This document shows positions 50,554-59,071 of a stretch of 64,000 nt of DNA, one piece after another. The notes beneath the pieces are model-generated. The model was given only the letters and a program-made list of their open reading frames with translations. It ran no database searches and was not told the origin of the DNA. The position numbers and the translations under genes were made by a program. Where the stretch lies: the NCBI RefSeq assembly GCF_016863655.1, contig NZ_BOPH01000053.1, forward strand, positions 1-64,000, written 5' to 3'. This DNA is from Virgisporangium ochraceum. GTDB lineage: Bacteria; Actinomycetota; Actinomycetes; Mycobacteriales; Micromonosporaceae. The first letter of the stretch is position 1, and every line of letters starts with the position of its first letter.

Positions 50554-51756
50554 TCAGCCGAGCAGCCTCCACCGGCCGCCCTTGGCGACGAGGGTCTCCA
50601 GGGCCTGGGGCATCAGCGCGGAGTGGTTCAGCGGTGTCATCCGCAGCGGGCCACTCAGGCCGTCGTTCTCCATGGACTCCAGTACGTCGCACAGCTGAAC
50701 CCGGTTCGTCGTTTCGCCCCGGTCGAACGCGGTCGCCACCGCGGAGAGCGCGTCGGCGGCGAACGACGCCTGACCGTGATAGGCGCCGTACCGGGAGGTG
50801 AAGTCCTCGAACCACTGCTTGCGGTTGGCCTTGGCCGGCGTGCTCGCGATGACGTCGTCCATCGCGAGCGTCTGCGAGAACACGATCGTCGCGCCTTCGA
50901 CGGCCGGCTCCGACAGGAACAGGCCGCCGGCGGCGGCGCTGTCGTAGTAGACCTGGTCACCCTGGAACCCGGCCGCCTTGAGCGCCTGTGCGGCCGGACC
51001 CGTCTGCGGGGGAAGCGCGAACACGAGCACCGCTTCGGGTCGCTGCGACGTCGACTTGCCGGCGACCAGGCTGGCGGCCTGATCCTTGAGGTTCGACCCG
51101 TCGGCCCTGTACTTCGCGTCGCCGGCCATGACGGCGCCGGAGTTGGCGATCGCGGTGGTGAGCGCGGCGTACCCGTCGGTGCCATAGTCGTCGTCGGGGT
51201 AGAGCACGGCCAGCCTGCGCGGCGGAGCGTTCGCCGGCGCGGCGTCCGGAACGATCTCGTCGAGGAGGGCGCGGACGCTGTCGGTGCCGTTGGCGCCGAT
51301 CTTGAAGACGAAGTTGCGCTCGGGCGTGTCCGCGCCCCGGGCCGCGACCCTCGTCGACGGGGCGAGCGAGATGAGCGGCACCTGCTTCTCGTTGGCAACC
51401 TTGGTCCCGTTGAGAGCGCATCTGCTGCACGCACCGGAGATGATTGCGGAGACAGAGGAGTCGCCGGCGAAGTCGCTGATCTGGTTCACCGCGAGCTCGG
51501 GGTTCGACTGGTTGTCGCGGATCACGACCCGCAGCCGGCGCTCGCCCAGGACGCCGCTGGCGTTGATCTGCTCCTCCTGGAGCCGCAGCGCGCGCTGGTG
51601 CGCGTTTCCGACGTCGGCAAGGGAGCCGGTGAGCTCCAGCGTCGCGGCGACCACGAGTTCGGGAACGTCGGCGGAGTCGTCCGTCAGGGAACAGCTTGCT
51701 CCCGACAACAGGAGAACCAGGACCCCCAGGACACGCATGGCGCTCTTGCGCACCAC
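50554..51756 (-). CDS. branched-chain amino-acid type substrate-binding lipoprotein
   Basis: 400 residues. Signal peptide with lipobox LLLSGASCS (lipidated Cys near 22). Type I periplasmic-binding fold of the Peripla_BP_6/LivK family: LELTGSLADVGNAHQRALRLQEEQINASGVLG, then ISGACSRCALNGTKVANEKQVPLISLAP and LAVLYPDDDYGTDGY. No Liv-type permease or ATPase is adjacent, so it may serve the importer next door, another transporter, or the divergent conservon as a sensor. The GTG start follows GGAGGGTGGC. Confidence 0.85.
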   Translation of the reverse strand: MVRKSAMRVLGVLVLLLSGASCSLTDDSADVPELVVAATLELTGSLADVGNAHQRALRLQEEQINASGVLGERRLRVVIRDNQSNPELAVNQISDFAGDSSVSAIISGACSRCALNGTKVANEKQVPLISLAPSTRVAARGADTPERNFVFKIGANGTDSVRALLDEIVPDAAPANAPPRRLAVLYPDDDYGTDGYAALTTAIANSGAVMAGDAKYRADGSNLKDQAASLVAGKSTSQRPEAVLVFALPPQTGPAAQALKAAGFQGDQVYYDSAAAGGLFLSEPAVEGATIVFSQTLAMDDVIASTPAKANRKQWFEDFTSRYGAYHGQASFAADALSAVATAFDRGETTNRVQLCDVLESMENDGLSGPLRMTPLNHSALMPQALETLVAKGGRWRLLG

Positions 51757-52246
51757 GTCGCCACCCTCCTAAGTGGACATCCACACCCGATCGCGCGAAC
51801 CACCGGCGGCGTTGGTAAATACCGCAAACCGGTGGGAGATGAACCCTTGGAGGGCATGCCGCGATGCGGCGGGTTCGCGGGCCGCCGCAATGTCCGATGA
51901 GGACATACCTTGCCAACGCATGGCGACCCGGTCAAGTTCCAGATTCACCTTTATCGTTGCTCAATCAACGTAAATGTTGACCACAGCCACTGTGACCTCG
52001 AACGATGCCTATGAAATGCTGTGGCGACGCAGCACGTTCCGGGCCCGATGTCACAAGCGGTCGGCCCTTACCGATGGGTTACCCGAGGGCCGGGCTTCCC
52101 TTTGGTGGTCAGTCGTGGTGAAATGCCGCGGACGATCAGTCGGATTCGCGATGAGCGTCGCCCCTGGAGTGTGCGCTGTGGGCAGAACACCGATCCACCC
52201 AGCAGATGGCCAGCGCCGTGATGCAACCGAGGAGACGCGCAGATCC
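51757..52246. other. 490-bp divergent control region, AT-richer
   Basis: Separates the leftward binding-protein gene from rightward cvnA. No gene is supported. It becomes visibly AT-richer around 51930-52020 and includes the inverted repeat at 51950-51974. A possible cvnA promoter is TTGACC (51977-51982) with AACGAT (52001-52006), 18 nt apart, which is weak. GAGGAG near 52230 is the cvnA ribosome-binding site. Near the binding-protein start, GTGGA/TCCAC flank CA. Confidence 0.5.
51950..51974. promoter_or_regulatory. AT-rich inverted repeat before cvnA
   Basis: TTTA-T-CGTTG (51950-51959) and CAACG-TAAA (51966-51974) are complementary apart from one unpaired T, with spacer CTCAAT. It immediately precedes the TTGACC hexamer of the candidate cvnA promoter, so it could be an activator or repressor site. 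Its AT content stands out from the surroundings. Confidence 0.45.
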
Positions 52247-55200
52247 ATGCCTGGACCGCGCCGGTCAGACCGGTCCCCCAACGGTAACCGGGGTCGACGG
52301 CTCATGCCGAGCCTGGCCGATGTCCGGATCAGGACAAAGCTCGGATTGATCCTCATCATTCCGGTGCTCGCGATCCTGACCCTGACCGTGCTGCGCCTGA
52401 ACGACTCGAACAACCAGGCGCAGGATGCGGCTCAGATCGGTGACCTCACCAACGTGTCGAACCGGGCGACCGCGCTCGCGCACGAGCTGCACAGGGAGCG
52501 GATGGCGGCCGCGGCGGTCATCGTCGCGAGGGGCGCCGAGGCGAAGACCAAGGACCCGATCACCCAGGCGTTCAACGGCCAGATCGCCCGCACCGGCACG
52601 GCCACCAACAACTACAACACCGCGGCACGGCGGCTCGACTCGGTGCCCGACGCCATTCAGGACCGCCTCGACAGCATCGACGGACTGTTCAACAATCTTG
52701 GCGGCCTCCGGAACTCCGTCACGGGCAACGGCGTGGCGCCGGCCAGCCTGCCCGAGTCGATGCAGCGCTACGGCCTCATCATCGGTGAGCTGGTCTCCTA
52801 CCTGCAGGACGTCAGTCAGGCCACGGCCGACCCGCGCCTGTCCGACTCGCTGATCGCGGCGGCGGCGTTCTCCCGCGCGAAGCTTCTCGTCGGTTCGCAG
52901 CAGGCTGTCGCCTACGAGGCGCTCCGCTCGCAGAACGGCGCGCAGCAGTACTCACAGTTCATCGCCAGCCTCACCGGCCAGGAAGAAGCGCTGGACCAGT
53001 TCCTGGCGGCCGCGACGAACAACCAGCTGGCCGTGGTCGACCGGGTGATCGCGGGTGACGCGATGCAGCTGGCCGACAACACCACCGCCGACCTGTCCCG
53101 GATCCTCGCCAGCGGCACCCCGGAGTTCGAGCCGACCTTCCCCGCCCTCGCCGACAGCGCGCTCGGTTCCGTCAGCGACCTGATGCGCACCGCCGAGGTG
53201 CAGATCGACGCCGACCTGTTGACGCTGACCCGCGACGTCACCACCGACGTGCAGCGGCAGGTGCTCATCGAAGCGGCCATCATCATCGCCGTCCTGCTCA
53301 TCCTGATCGCGCTGGCGTTCTTCACCGCCCGGTCGATGGCGCGCACGCTGCGCCGCCTGCGCGACGGCGCGCTGCGCGTCGCCGAGCGTGAGCTGGCCGA
53401 GGCGGTCGGTAGCCTGCAGGACTCCAAGGCCATCGGCCAACGCACGCCGGACGAGATCGCGGCGTCGGTGCCCGACGCCATCGGCATCAAGACCCGCGAC
53501 GAGATCGGCGAGGTGGCACAGGCCTTCCAGGTCGTTCTCCGGGAAGCCGTCCGGATCGCGGCCGAACAGGCCGTCCTGCGCGCGAGCGTCTCGGCCATGT
53601 TCCTCAACCTGGCCCGCCGCTCGCAGACCCTGGTCGACCGGATGATCGGTCAGCTCGACCGGATCGAGCGTGGCGAGGAGGACCCGCAGCGGTTGGCCCA
53701 GCTGTTCCAGCTCGACCACCTCGCCACCCGGATGCGTCGTAACGACGAGAACGTTCTCGTGCTCGCCGGCGCCGACACCAGCCCGCCCCGGTCGGAGGAC
53801 GCGCCGCTGGCCGACGTGCTGCGTGCCGCGCAGTCCGAGGTCGAGCAGTACGAGCGCATCGAGTTCGGCGCGGTCGACGACGACGTGTCGATCGCCGCGC
53901 ACGCGGTCAACGACGTCGTGCGGCTGCTCGCCGAACTGTTCGACAACGCGGCCCGGTTCTCGCCGCCCGACACCTCCGTCATCGTCGAGGGTCGGCGGAT
54001 CGGCGACACCGGTTACATCCGCATCGAGGACCGCGGCCTGGGAATGACCCAGGAGGAGGCGGCGGCGCACAACGCGCGGTTCGCCGCTCCGCCCACCATC
54101 GATGTCACCACGTTCCGGATGATGGGTCTGGCGGTCGTCAGCCGCCTCGCCTACCGGCACGGCATCCAGGTGTTCGTGCAGGGCAACCCGGCCGGTGGAA
54201 CGGTTGTCGAGCTGAAGATGCCCGGCGGCGTGCTGGTGCTGCCGGTCACCCGCCAGATCAGCAACCTCGGTTCCGCCGGCGCGCCGGCGGTCGAGGACCG
54301 GTGGCGCCAGTCGCCGCCGCTGCCGCAGCGCTCGGCGCGGGCCGAGGAGCAGCCGCAGCTCGGTGGCGCACACCAGCCCTCGCCGTTCGGCCAGCAGCCG
54401 GCCCCCGCCTACGGCTCGTTCGGTTCACAGCCCCTTGGTTCACAGCCCCTTGGTTCACAGCCCCTTGGTTCACAGCCCCTCGGCGCGCAGCCGGGCCAGT
54501 TCCAGCCGCAGCTTCCGCAGCGCGAGGCCCAGCAGACCCAGCCCGTGCAGCCCGTCCAGGCGGCGCAGCCCGCGCAGTTCGCGGCGCCGCAGGCGCAGTT
54601 CGGCACGCCGTTGTCGGCCTACGCCACTCAGTCACATCAGATCGGGTCACATCAGATCGGGTCACCTCAGATCGGGGCACCGCAGTTCGGGGCGCAGCAG
54701 GCGCAGGCTCCGCAGATCGCGCCGCCGCCGGCGCACATGCCGCTGCCGCCGGTGCAGAACGGTGGCAGCCGCCAGCTCGGTGCCTCCGCTCCCCCGGCGT
54801 GGCCGGTGTTCCCGCCGACAGAGGCGGCCGACACCACGCAGCAGCTGCCGGTCCACCGCGGCACCGGTGACGACCGCTGGGCGGGTCTGGTCGCTCCGGC
54901 GCCCGCGCCAGCCCCCGAGCCGGAACCCGAGCCGGAGCCGCAGCGGACGGTCAACGTCGACGACACGACCGAGATGCCCATCTTCCGCGAGATCGAGGCC
55001 AGCTGGTTCCGCACCCACGGCCACAGCGCCACGCGGAGCTGGCAGGAGCCGGAACCGGGCAGCACCGGCGAAAGCCAGGAGACGCAACCGGTCTACGCCG
55101 GTCAGTCCGCGTCGCGCACCAGTGCCCTGCAGGGCAGCACCGTTCAGACCACGACCGTTCCGGGTGCCGCCACCCCGGTCGGCGCGACCAACGGTGGTTC

Positions 55201-55573
55201 GGCCGCCGCGAACGGCCAGAACACCAACGGTCAAGCCAATGGGGGCGCGAACCCGTCGGCCGGTTCCGGTGAAGCCACCGAATCCGGCGACATCTGGCGC
55301 ACCCGGGCCGACGCGGGATGGCGGGCCGCCGCGGCGGCCGCCTCCCCGCCGGTCAACGACCGCACCAGATCCGGGCTTCCGAAGCGCCAGCCGCGTGCAC
55401 AGCTCGTCCCCGGCGGGGTGAGCGAGCGGCCGGTGCAGCGAAGCGCCAGGGACCCCGAGGAGATCCGCGGCAGGCTCGGTGCCTACCACCGCGGCGTCCG
55501 TCGGGGACGGGCACTCGCCACCGATGGCGGCGGGGCCAACGGAACAGGAACGAACGAGGGGAACGATCGATGA
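52247..55573 (+). CDS. cvnA: conservon sensor protein CvnA, nitrate-sensor/HATPase
   Basis: 1108 residues from ATG 52247 with GAGGAG upstream; ATG 52304 is an alternative. An N-terminal helix (~30-48), an extracellular NIT-type (nitrate/nitrite-sensing) domain of about 290 residues, a second helix (~343-362), a HAMP-like stretch and an ATPase domain with N-box ELFDNAARFSPPDTS and GLGMTQEEAAAHNARF. No classical phosphoacceptor His box is seen. The last ~400 residues are low-complexity Gln/Pro/Ala with coding tandem repeats. In conservons CvnA relays signals to the CvnB-CvnC-CvnD complex. It overlaps cvnB by 4 nt. Confidence 0.92.
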   Translation: MPGPRRSDRSPNGNRGRRLMPSLADVRIRTKLGLILIIPVLAILTLTVLRLNDSNNQAQDAAQIGDLTNVSNRATALAHELHRERMAAAAVIVARGAEAKTKDPITQAFNGQIARTGTATNNYNTAARRLDSVPDAIQDRLDSIDGLFNNLGGLRNSVTGNGVAPASLPESMQRYGLIIGELVSYLQDVSQATADPRLSDSLIAAAAFSRAKLLVGSQQAVAYEALRSQNGAQQYSQFIASLTGQEEALDQFLAAATNNQLAVVDRVIAGDAMQLADNTTADLSRILASGTPEFEPTFPALADSALGSVSDLMRTAEVQIDADLLTLTRDVTTDVQRQVLIEAAIIIAVLLILIALAFFTARSMARTLRRLRDGALRVAERELAEAVGSLQDSKAIGQRTPDEIAASVPDAIGIKTRDEIGEVAQAFQVVLREAVRIAAEQAVLRASVSAMFLNLARRSQTLVDRMIGQLDRIERGEEDPQRLAQLFQLDHLATRMRRNDENVLVLAGADTSPPRSEDAPLADVLRAAQSEVEQYERIEFGAVDDDVSIAAHAVNDVVRLLAELFDNAARFSPPDTSVIVEGRRIGDTGYIRIEDRGLGMTQEEAAAHNARFAAPPTIDVTTFRMMGLAVVSRLAYRHGIQVFVQGNPAGGTVVELKMPGGVLVLPVTRQISNLGSAGAPAVEDRWRQSPPLPQRSARAEEQPQLGGAHQPSPFGQQPAPAYGSFGSQPLGSQPLGSQPLGSQPLGAQPGQFQPQLPQREAQQTQPVQPVQAAQPAQFAAPQAQFGTPLSAYATQSHQIGSHQIGSPQIGAPQFGAQQAQAPQIAPPPAHMPLPPVQNGGSRQLGASAPPAWPVFPPTEAADTTQQLPVHRGTGDDRWAGLVAPAPAPAPEPEPEPEPQRTVNVDDTTEMPIFREIEASWFRTHGHSATRSWQEPEPGSTGESQETQPVYAGQSASRTSALQGSTVQTTTVPGAATPVGATNGGSAAANGQNTNGQANGGANPSAGSGEATESGDIWRTRADAGWRAAAAAASPPVNDRTRSGLPKRQPRAQLVPGGVSERPVQRSARDPEEIRGRLGAYHRGVRRGRALATDGGGANGTGTNEGNDR
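54422..54481 (+). repeat. four tandem 15-bp repeats within cvnA
   Basis: GGTTCACAGCCCCTT is repeated four times head to tail (54422, 54437, 54452, 54467; the last base of the final copy differs). In frame it encodes Gly-Ser-Gln-Pro-Leu each time. Near-perfect DNA identity indicates recent expansion by slippage and likely length variation between strains. Confidence 0.9.
54632..54676 (+). repeat. three tandem 15-bp repeats within cvnA
   Basis: TCACATCAGATCGGG occurs at 54632 and 54647, with a one-base variant at 54662 and a more divergent fourth copy to 54691. In frame it encodes Ser-His/Pro-Gln-Ile-Gly. It is a second, independent slippage array in the low-complexity tail of CvnA. Confidence 0.85.
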
Positions 55574-55989
55574 GCGGTACAGGCCACATGCACCGCATGA
55601 ACTGGCTGCTCAACACCTTCGCACAGGAGGTGGCAGGTGTCGCTCACGTGGTTGTCGTGTCGGTCGACGGGCTGCTGCTCGCCGGCACCGACGGCCTGCC
55701 CGACGACCGCGCCGAGCAACTCGCCGCGATCACGGCGGGTCTGGTGAGCCTGACGTACGGTGTGTCCCGGCACTTCGAAGGCGGTACGGTGCACCAGACC
55801 ATCGTGGACATGGATCAGGGATCCCTGATCACGATGGCCATCGGTGACGGGTCGTCGATCGCGGTGCTCGCGGCACGACAGACCGACGTCGGTCAGATCG
55901 GCTACGAGATGGCGCTGTTGGTGGAGCGCGTCGGCAAGGCGCTCGCGCCTGGTCGACGGGACGCCGTCACCACCGGCGCTGAGTGGTAA
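55570..55989 (+). CDS. cvnB: conservon roadblock/LC7 protein CvnB
   Basis: 139 residues. MNWLLNTFAQEVAGVAHVVVVSVDGLLLAGTDGLPDDRAEQLAAITAGLVSLTYGVSRHFEGG is the typical roadblock/LC7 sequence of MglB-like actinobacterial proteins, which regulate the small GTPase of the same cluster. The start overlaps the cvnA stop (ATGA). Confidence 0.96.
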   Translation: MSGTGHMHRMNWLLNTFAQEVAGVAHVVVVSVDGLLLAGTDGLPDDRAEQLAAITAGLVSLTYGVSRHFEGGTVHQTIVDMDQGSLITMAIGDGSSIAVLAARQTDVGQIGYEMALLVERVGKALAPGRRDAVTTGAEW

Positions 55990-56032
55990 AGAACGCTAAC
56001 GCACCACTGAGGGGGTTGGGAGGACCATCCCG

Positions 56033-56398
56033 ATGGGCCGGGCCGATGACGATCCACGGGGGCGCCTGGTGCGCCCGTACGCGGTCACCCGTGGTCGTAC
56101 CGAGGCGACCCGCACGATAGCCATCGAGGCGTTGCTGGAGACGACCACCCGTGGGACGCAGGAATCCCACTACGGTGACCGTGACCGCCGACGCATCATG
56201 CAGTTGTGTGGTGAACGACCTCAGTCACTGGCGGAAGTCGCCGCCCATCTACGCCTGCCCCTGGGCGTGGCCCGGGTGGTCGTCGACGACATGGTCAGTG
56301 CGGGACTGCTGCTCCTGCACGAAATCGGCGACCCGGGTGACTTCTCCGAGCGCATCGACGTTCTCGAAAGGGTACTCATTGGACTCCATCGGCTCTGA
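56033..56398 (+). CDS. cvnC: conservon DUF742 protein CvnC
   Basis: 121 residues. RLVRPYAVTRGRTEATRTIAIEALLETT and the winged-helix-like part (RRIMQLCGERPQSLAEVAAHLRLPLGVARVVVDDMVSAGLLLLHE) are standard DUF742. Third member of the conservon. The preceding 43 bp contain a GGGGG stretch upstream of the ATG. Its last 20 bp overlap cvnD. Confidence 0.96.
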   Translation: MGRADDDPRGRLVRPYAVTRGRTEATRTIAIEALLETTTRGTQESHYGDRDRRRIMQLCGERPQSLAEVAAHLRLPLGVARVVVDDMVSAGLLLLHEIGDPGDFSERIDVLERVLIGLHRL

Positions 56399-56990
56399 CC
56401 GATCGGGCCGCTCCGGCAGGGTCCGTTCCGCGAAGATCGTGGTGGCCGGCGGTTTCGGTGTCGGAAAGACCACGCTCGTCGGCGCGATCTCCGAGATCAC
56501 GCCCATGACGACCGAGGCGCTGATGACGTCGGCCGGCCTGTCGGTCGACGACGTGTCGAAGGTTCCCGACAAGACGACCACCACCGTGGCGATGGACTTC
56601 GGCCGTATCACCTTCAGCGACGACCTGATCCTGTACCTGTTCGGTACGCCCGGCCAGTCCCGCTTCTGGTTCATGTGGGACGAGCTGATCCGGGGCGCCC
56701 TGGGCGCCCTGGTTCTGGTCGACACGCGCCGGGTCGAGGACAGCTTCGCCGCGATCGACTTCTTCGAGAACCGGGAACTGCCGTACGTGGCGGCGGTCAA
56801 CACGTTCGAGGACGCGCCGCGCTACGACACCGACGAGGTCCGCGAGGCGCTCGCGATCCCCGAGAGCGTGCCGCTGGTCTTCTGCGACGCGCGCCTGCGC
56901 GAGTCGGTGCGGCACGTGCTGGTCGTCGTGGTGCAGCAGGCGATCCAGACGCTGCGTGCCCAGCAGCGGCACGTCAACGCCCTGGGCTGA
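56379..56990 (+). CDS. cvnD: conservon GTP/ATP-binding protein CvnD
   Basis: 203 residues from TTG 56379, preceded by AAAGGG; homologues start with the same (M/V)DS.GSDR sequence, so the rare TTG is preferred. P-loop GGFGVGKTT (24-32), switch region around DKTTTTVAMDFGRI and FGTPGQSRFWFMWDEL in place of the usual DxxGQ. A Ras-like GTPase (MglA-related) regulated by CvnB/CvnC. It overlaps cvnC by 20 bp and is followed by a strong terminator; no cytochrome P450 follows. Confidence 0.93.
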   Translation: MDSIGSDRSGRSGRVRSAKIVVAGGFGVGKTTLVGAISEITPMTTEALMTSAGLSVDDVSKVPDKTTTTVAMDFGRITFSDDLILYLFGTPGQSRFWFMWDELIRGALGALVLVDTRRVEDSFAAIDFFENRELPYVAAVNTFEDAPRYDTDEVREALAIPESVPLVFCDARLRESVRHVLVVVVQQAIQTLRAQQRHVNALG

Positions 56991-56998
56991 AACCCCGG

Positions 56999-57030
56999 AA
57001 CGGGCCGGCGCGTCGACGCGCCGGCCCGTT
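56999..57030. terminator. bidirectional intrinsic terminator, cvnD / ackA
   Basis: AACGGGCCGGCGCGTC (56999-57014) is the exact reverse complement of 57015-57030, a perfect 32-bp palindrome followed by TT. It starts 8 nt after the cvnD stop and ends 9 nt before the ackA stop on the other strand, so it serves both convergent genes. Confidence 0.9.
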
Positions 57031-57039
57031 TTCCGTGTC

Positions 57040-58143
57040 TCAGGCCAGAAAACCCGTCACCGCCTCGGCGATGGCGTGCTCCTCGTCGGTCGGTACGACG
57101 CAGACGGCGACCCGGGCGTCGTCCCGCGAGATGACCCGCGCCCCCCGGCCGTCGTTGCGGTCCGGGTCGACCGCGATGCCCCACCCCTCGAGGCCGGCGA
57201 GGCTCGCGGTCCGCACCGCGGACGAGTTCTCCCCGATGCCGGCGGTGAACACGACGGCGTCGAGCCGGCCCAGCGTCGCGTGGTAGGCACCGACGTACCG
57301 GCGGATCCGGTGGCAGTACACGTCGAAGGCCAGCGTCGCCGCCTCGTCGCCCTCGGCCCGCCGCCGCTCGACGGTGCGCATGTCGTTGTCGCCGCAGAGG
57401 CCGGCCAGCCCGCTGCGGTGCTGCAGCAGGGTGTCCACTTCGGACGGTGACAGCCCGGCCCGTTCGAGGAAGCCGGGCAGCGCCGGATCCAGGTCGCCGC
57501 AACGGGTTCCCATGACCAGCCCTTCCAACGGCGTGAAGCCCATCGACGTCTCCACGCTCCGTCCACCGTGGACGGCCGTCACGCTCGCGCCGTTGCCGAG
57601 GTGCAGCACCACCAGGTTGAGGTCGGCGAGCGGCCGGTCGAGCAGCGCCGCGGTACGGCCGGCGACGTACTCCACCGAGATGCCGTGGAACCCGTACCGG
57701 CGGATGCCGTGCCGGGCGGCCACCTCGCGGTCGATCGCGTACGTCGCGGCCACCGGCGGCAGGTCGGAGTGGAAGGCGGTGTCGAAGACCGCGACGTGCG
57801 GCACGTCGCCGAACGTCGCGCGGGCCGCCTCGATCCCGGCCACGGCACCGGGGTTGTGCAGCGGCGCCAGCGGGGTCAGGTCGCGGATCGCCGCGACGGT
57901 GTCGTCGTCGAGCAGCGTCGGACGCACGAACCGGTCACCGCCGTGCACCACCCGGTGGCCGACCCCGTCGGGGGTGCCGCCGCTCAGGTCCTCGAACACC
58001 GCGCGCAGCGCCTCGGTGTGGTCGGCGGGCCCGTCGGCCTCCCCGATCCGTTCGACGACGCCCTTCCCGCCGGCCCCGGGGTCGGCCGGGTCGACCAGCC
58101 GGTACTTGATGCTCGACGAGCCGCTGTTTAATACCAGGATCAC
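57040..58143 (-). CDS. ackA: acetate kinase
   Basis: 367 residues from GTG 58143 (longer frames upstream have no homology). Acetokinase family: VLVLNSGSSSIKYRL, HRVVHGG, APLHNP, VFDTAFH, YGFHGIS, LHLGNGAS, DTSMGFTPLEGLVMGTR-like SVETSMGFTPLEG and FTAGIGENS. Interconverts acetate + ATP and acetyl phosphate + ADP. It is slightly shorter than the usual 400, with compact loops. Phosphotransacetylase is not adjacent. No ribosome-binding site is seen; only 20 bp separate its start from the divergent patatin gene. Confidence 0.95.
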   Translation of the reverse strand: MILVLNSGSSSIKYRLVDPADPGAGGKGVVERIGEADGPADHTEALRAVFEDLSGGTPDGVGHRVVHGGDRFVRPTLLDDDTVAAIRDLTPLAPLHNPGAVAGIEAARATFGDVPHVAVFDTAFHSDLPPVAATYAIDREVAARHGIRRYGFHGISVEYVAGRTAALLDRPLADLNLVVLHLGNGASVTAVHGGRSVETSMGFTPLEGLVMGTRCGDLDPALPGFLERAGLSPSEVDTLLQHRSGLAGLCGDNDMRTVERRRAEGDEAATLAFDVYCHRIRRYVGAYHATLGRLDAVVFTAGIGENSSAVRTASLAGLEGWGIAVDPDRNDGRGARVISRDDARVAVCVVPTDEEHAIAEAVTGFLA

Positions 58144-58163
58144 GCAGAGGAGGCTATCCGCAG

Positions 58164-58979
58164 ATGGCCACGATAGGGCTCGCACTGGGTGGCGGCGCCG
58201 TCCGGGGCGCGGCACACATCGGTGTGCTCGCCGCGTTGGAGGAGGCCGGCCTCGCGCCGGCGGTCATCGCCGGCACCAGCGCCGGTGCGGTCGTCGGCTC
58301 GCTGTACGCCGCCGGAATGAGACCGGCGGAGATCGCCGACATGGCGCGCAAGCTCCGGTGGACACGGCTGGTCCTACCGGCGATGAACCGGCGGGCGCTG
58401 CTCGACACCGCACGGCTGGGCCGGTTTCTCGACCAGACCCTGGGCAGCCGCGCGTTCGCCGACCTCGAGGTGCCCTTCGCCGCGGTGGCGGCGGAGCTGA
58501 CCACCGGCGCCCGGATCGTCATGTCCGAGGGACCGGTCGCCGACGCGGTGCTCGCCAGCGCCGCGATCCCCGGGGTGTTCCCGCCGGTGACCCGCGACGA
58601 CCGGCTGCTCGTCGACGGCGGCCTGGTCGACCTCGTGCCGGCGGGGGTCGCCCGCACCCTGGGCGCCGACGTCGTGGTGGCGGTCGACGTGTCGGGTCCG
58701 CTCCCCCGGCGGGCGCCGACCTCGATGCTGCAGATCCTCGTCGCGGCGACCCACCTCCAGACCGGGGTCGCGGAACAGCTGGCCGTCGAGGCCGACCTGG
58801 TGCTCGCGCCGGAGGTCGACGAGTTCGCGTTCTGGGAGCTCTCGCGCATCCCGGAGTTCGAGCGGGCCGGCCGGGAGGCCACGGAGCGGGCGCTGCCGGT
58901 GCTGCGCGCGCTGCTCGACGTGGTCGAGGCCCGTCGTGAGTGGCTCGGCCCCAAGGAGATCGGCCCGGAAAAGACCTGA
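58164..58979 (+). CDS. patatin-like phospholipase family protein
   Basis: 271 residues. Oxyanion loop GGGAVRG (9-15), nucleophile elbow GTSAG with Ser39, and DGG with Asp151, the catalytic dyad of patatin/RssA-type lipid acyl hydrolases. No signal peptide, so cytoplasmic or membrane associated. Substrate unknown. The ATG has GAGGAGG eleven bases upstream, within the 20-bp gap shared with ackA. Confidence 0.93.
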   Translation: MATIGLALGGGAVRGAAHIGVLAALEEAGLAPAVIAGTSAGAVVGSLYAAGMRPAEIADMARKLRWTRLVLPAMNRRALLDTARLGRFLDQTLGSRAFADLEVPFAAVAAELTTGARIVMSEGPVADAVLASAAIPGVFPPVTRDDRLLVDGGLVDLVPAGVARTLGADVVVAVDVSGPLPRRAPTSMLQILVAATHLQTGVAEQLAVEADLVLAPEVDEFAFWELSRIPEFERAGREATERALPVLRALLDVVEARREWLGPKEIGPEKT

Positions 58980-59071
58980 TCGGCGGTTTTTCTCAGACCC
59001 ACGGCCGAACGTCCGATTGGACCCTGGGCGAAATAGCGGGCCAGTCGTCACATCCGGGGGGCGTGAGACGC

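Noticed and set aside
54422..54691. Regularly spaced short repeats suggestive of a CRISPR array
   Set aside because: The units are contiguous 15-bp coding repeats without spacers and lie in frame inside cvnA.
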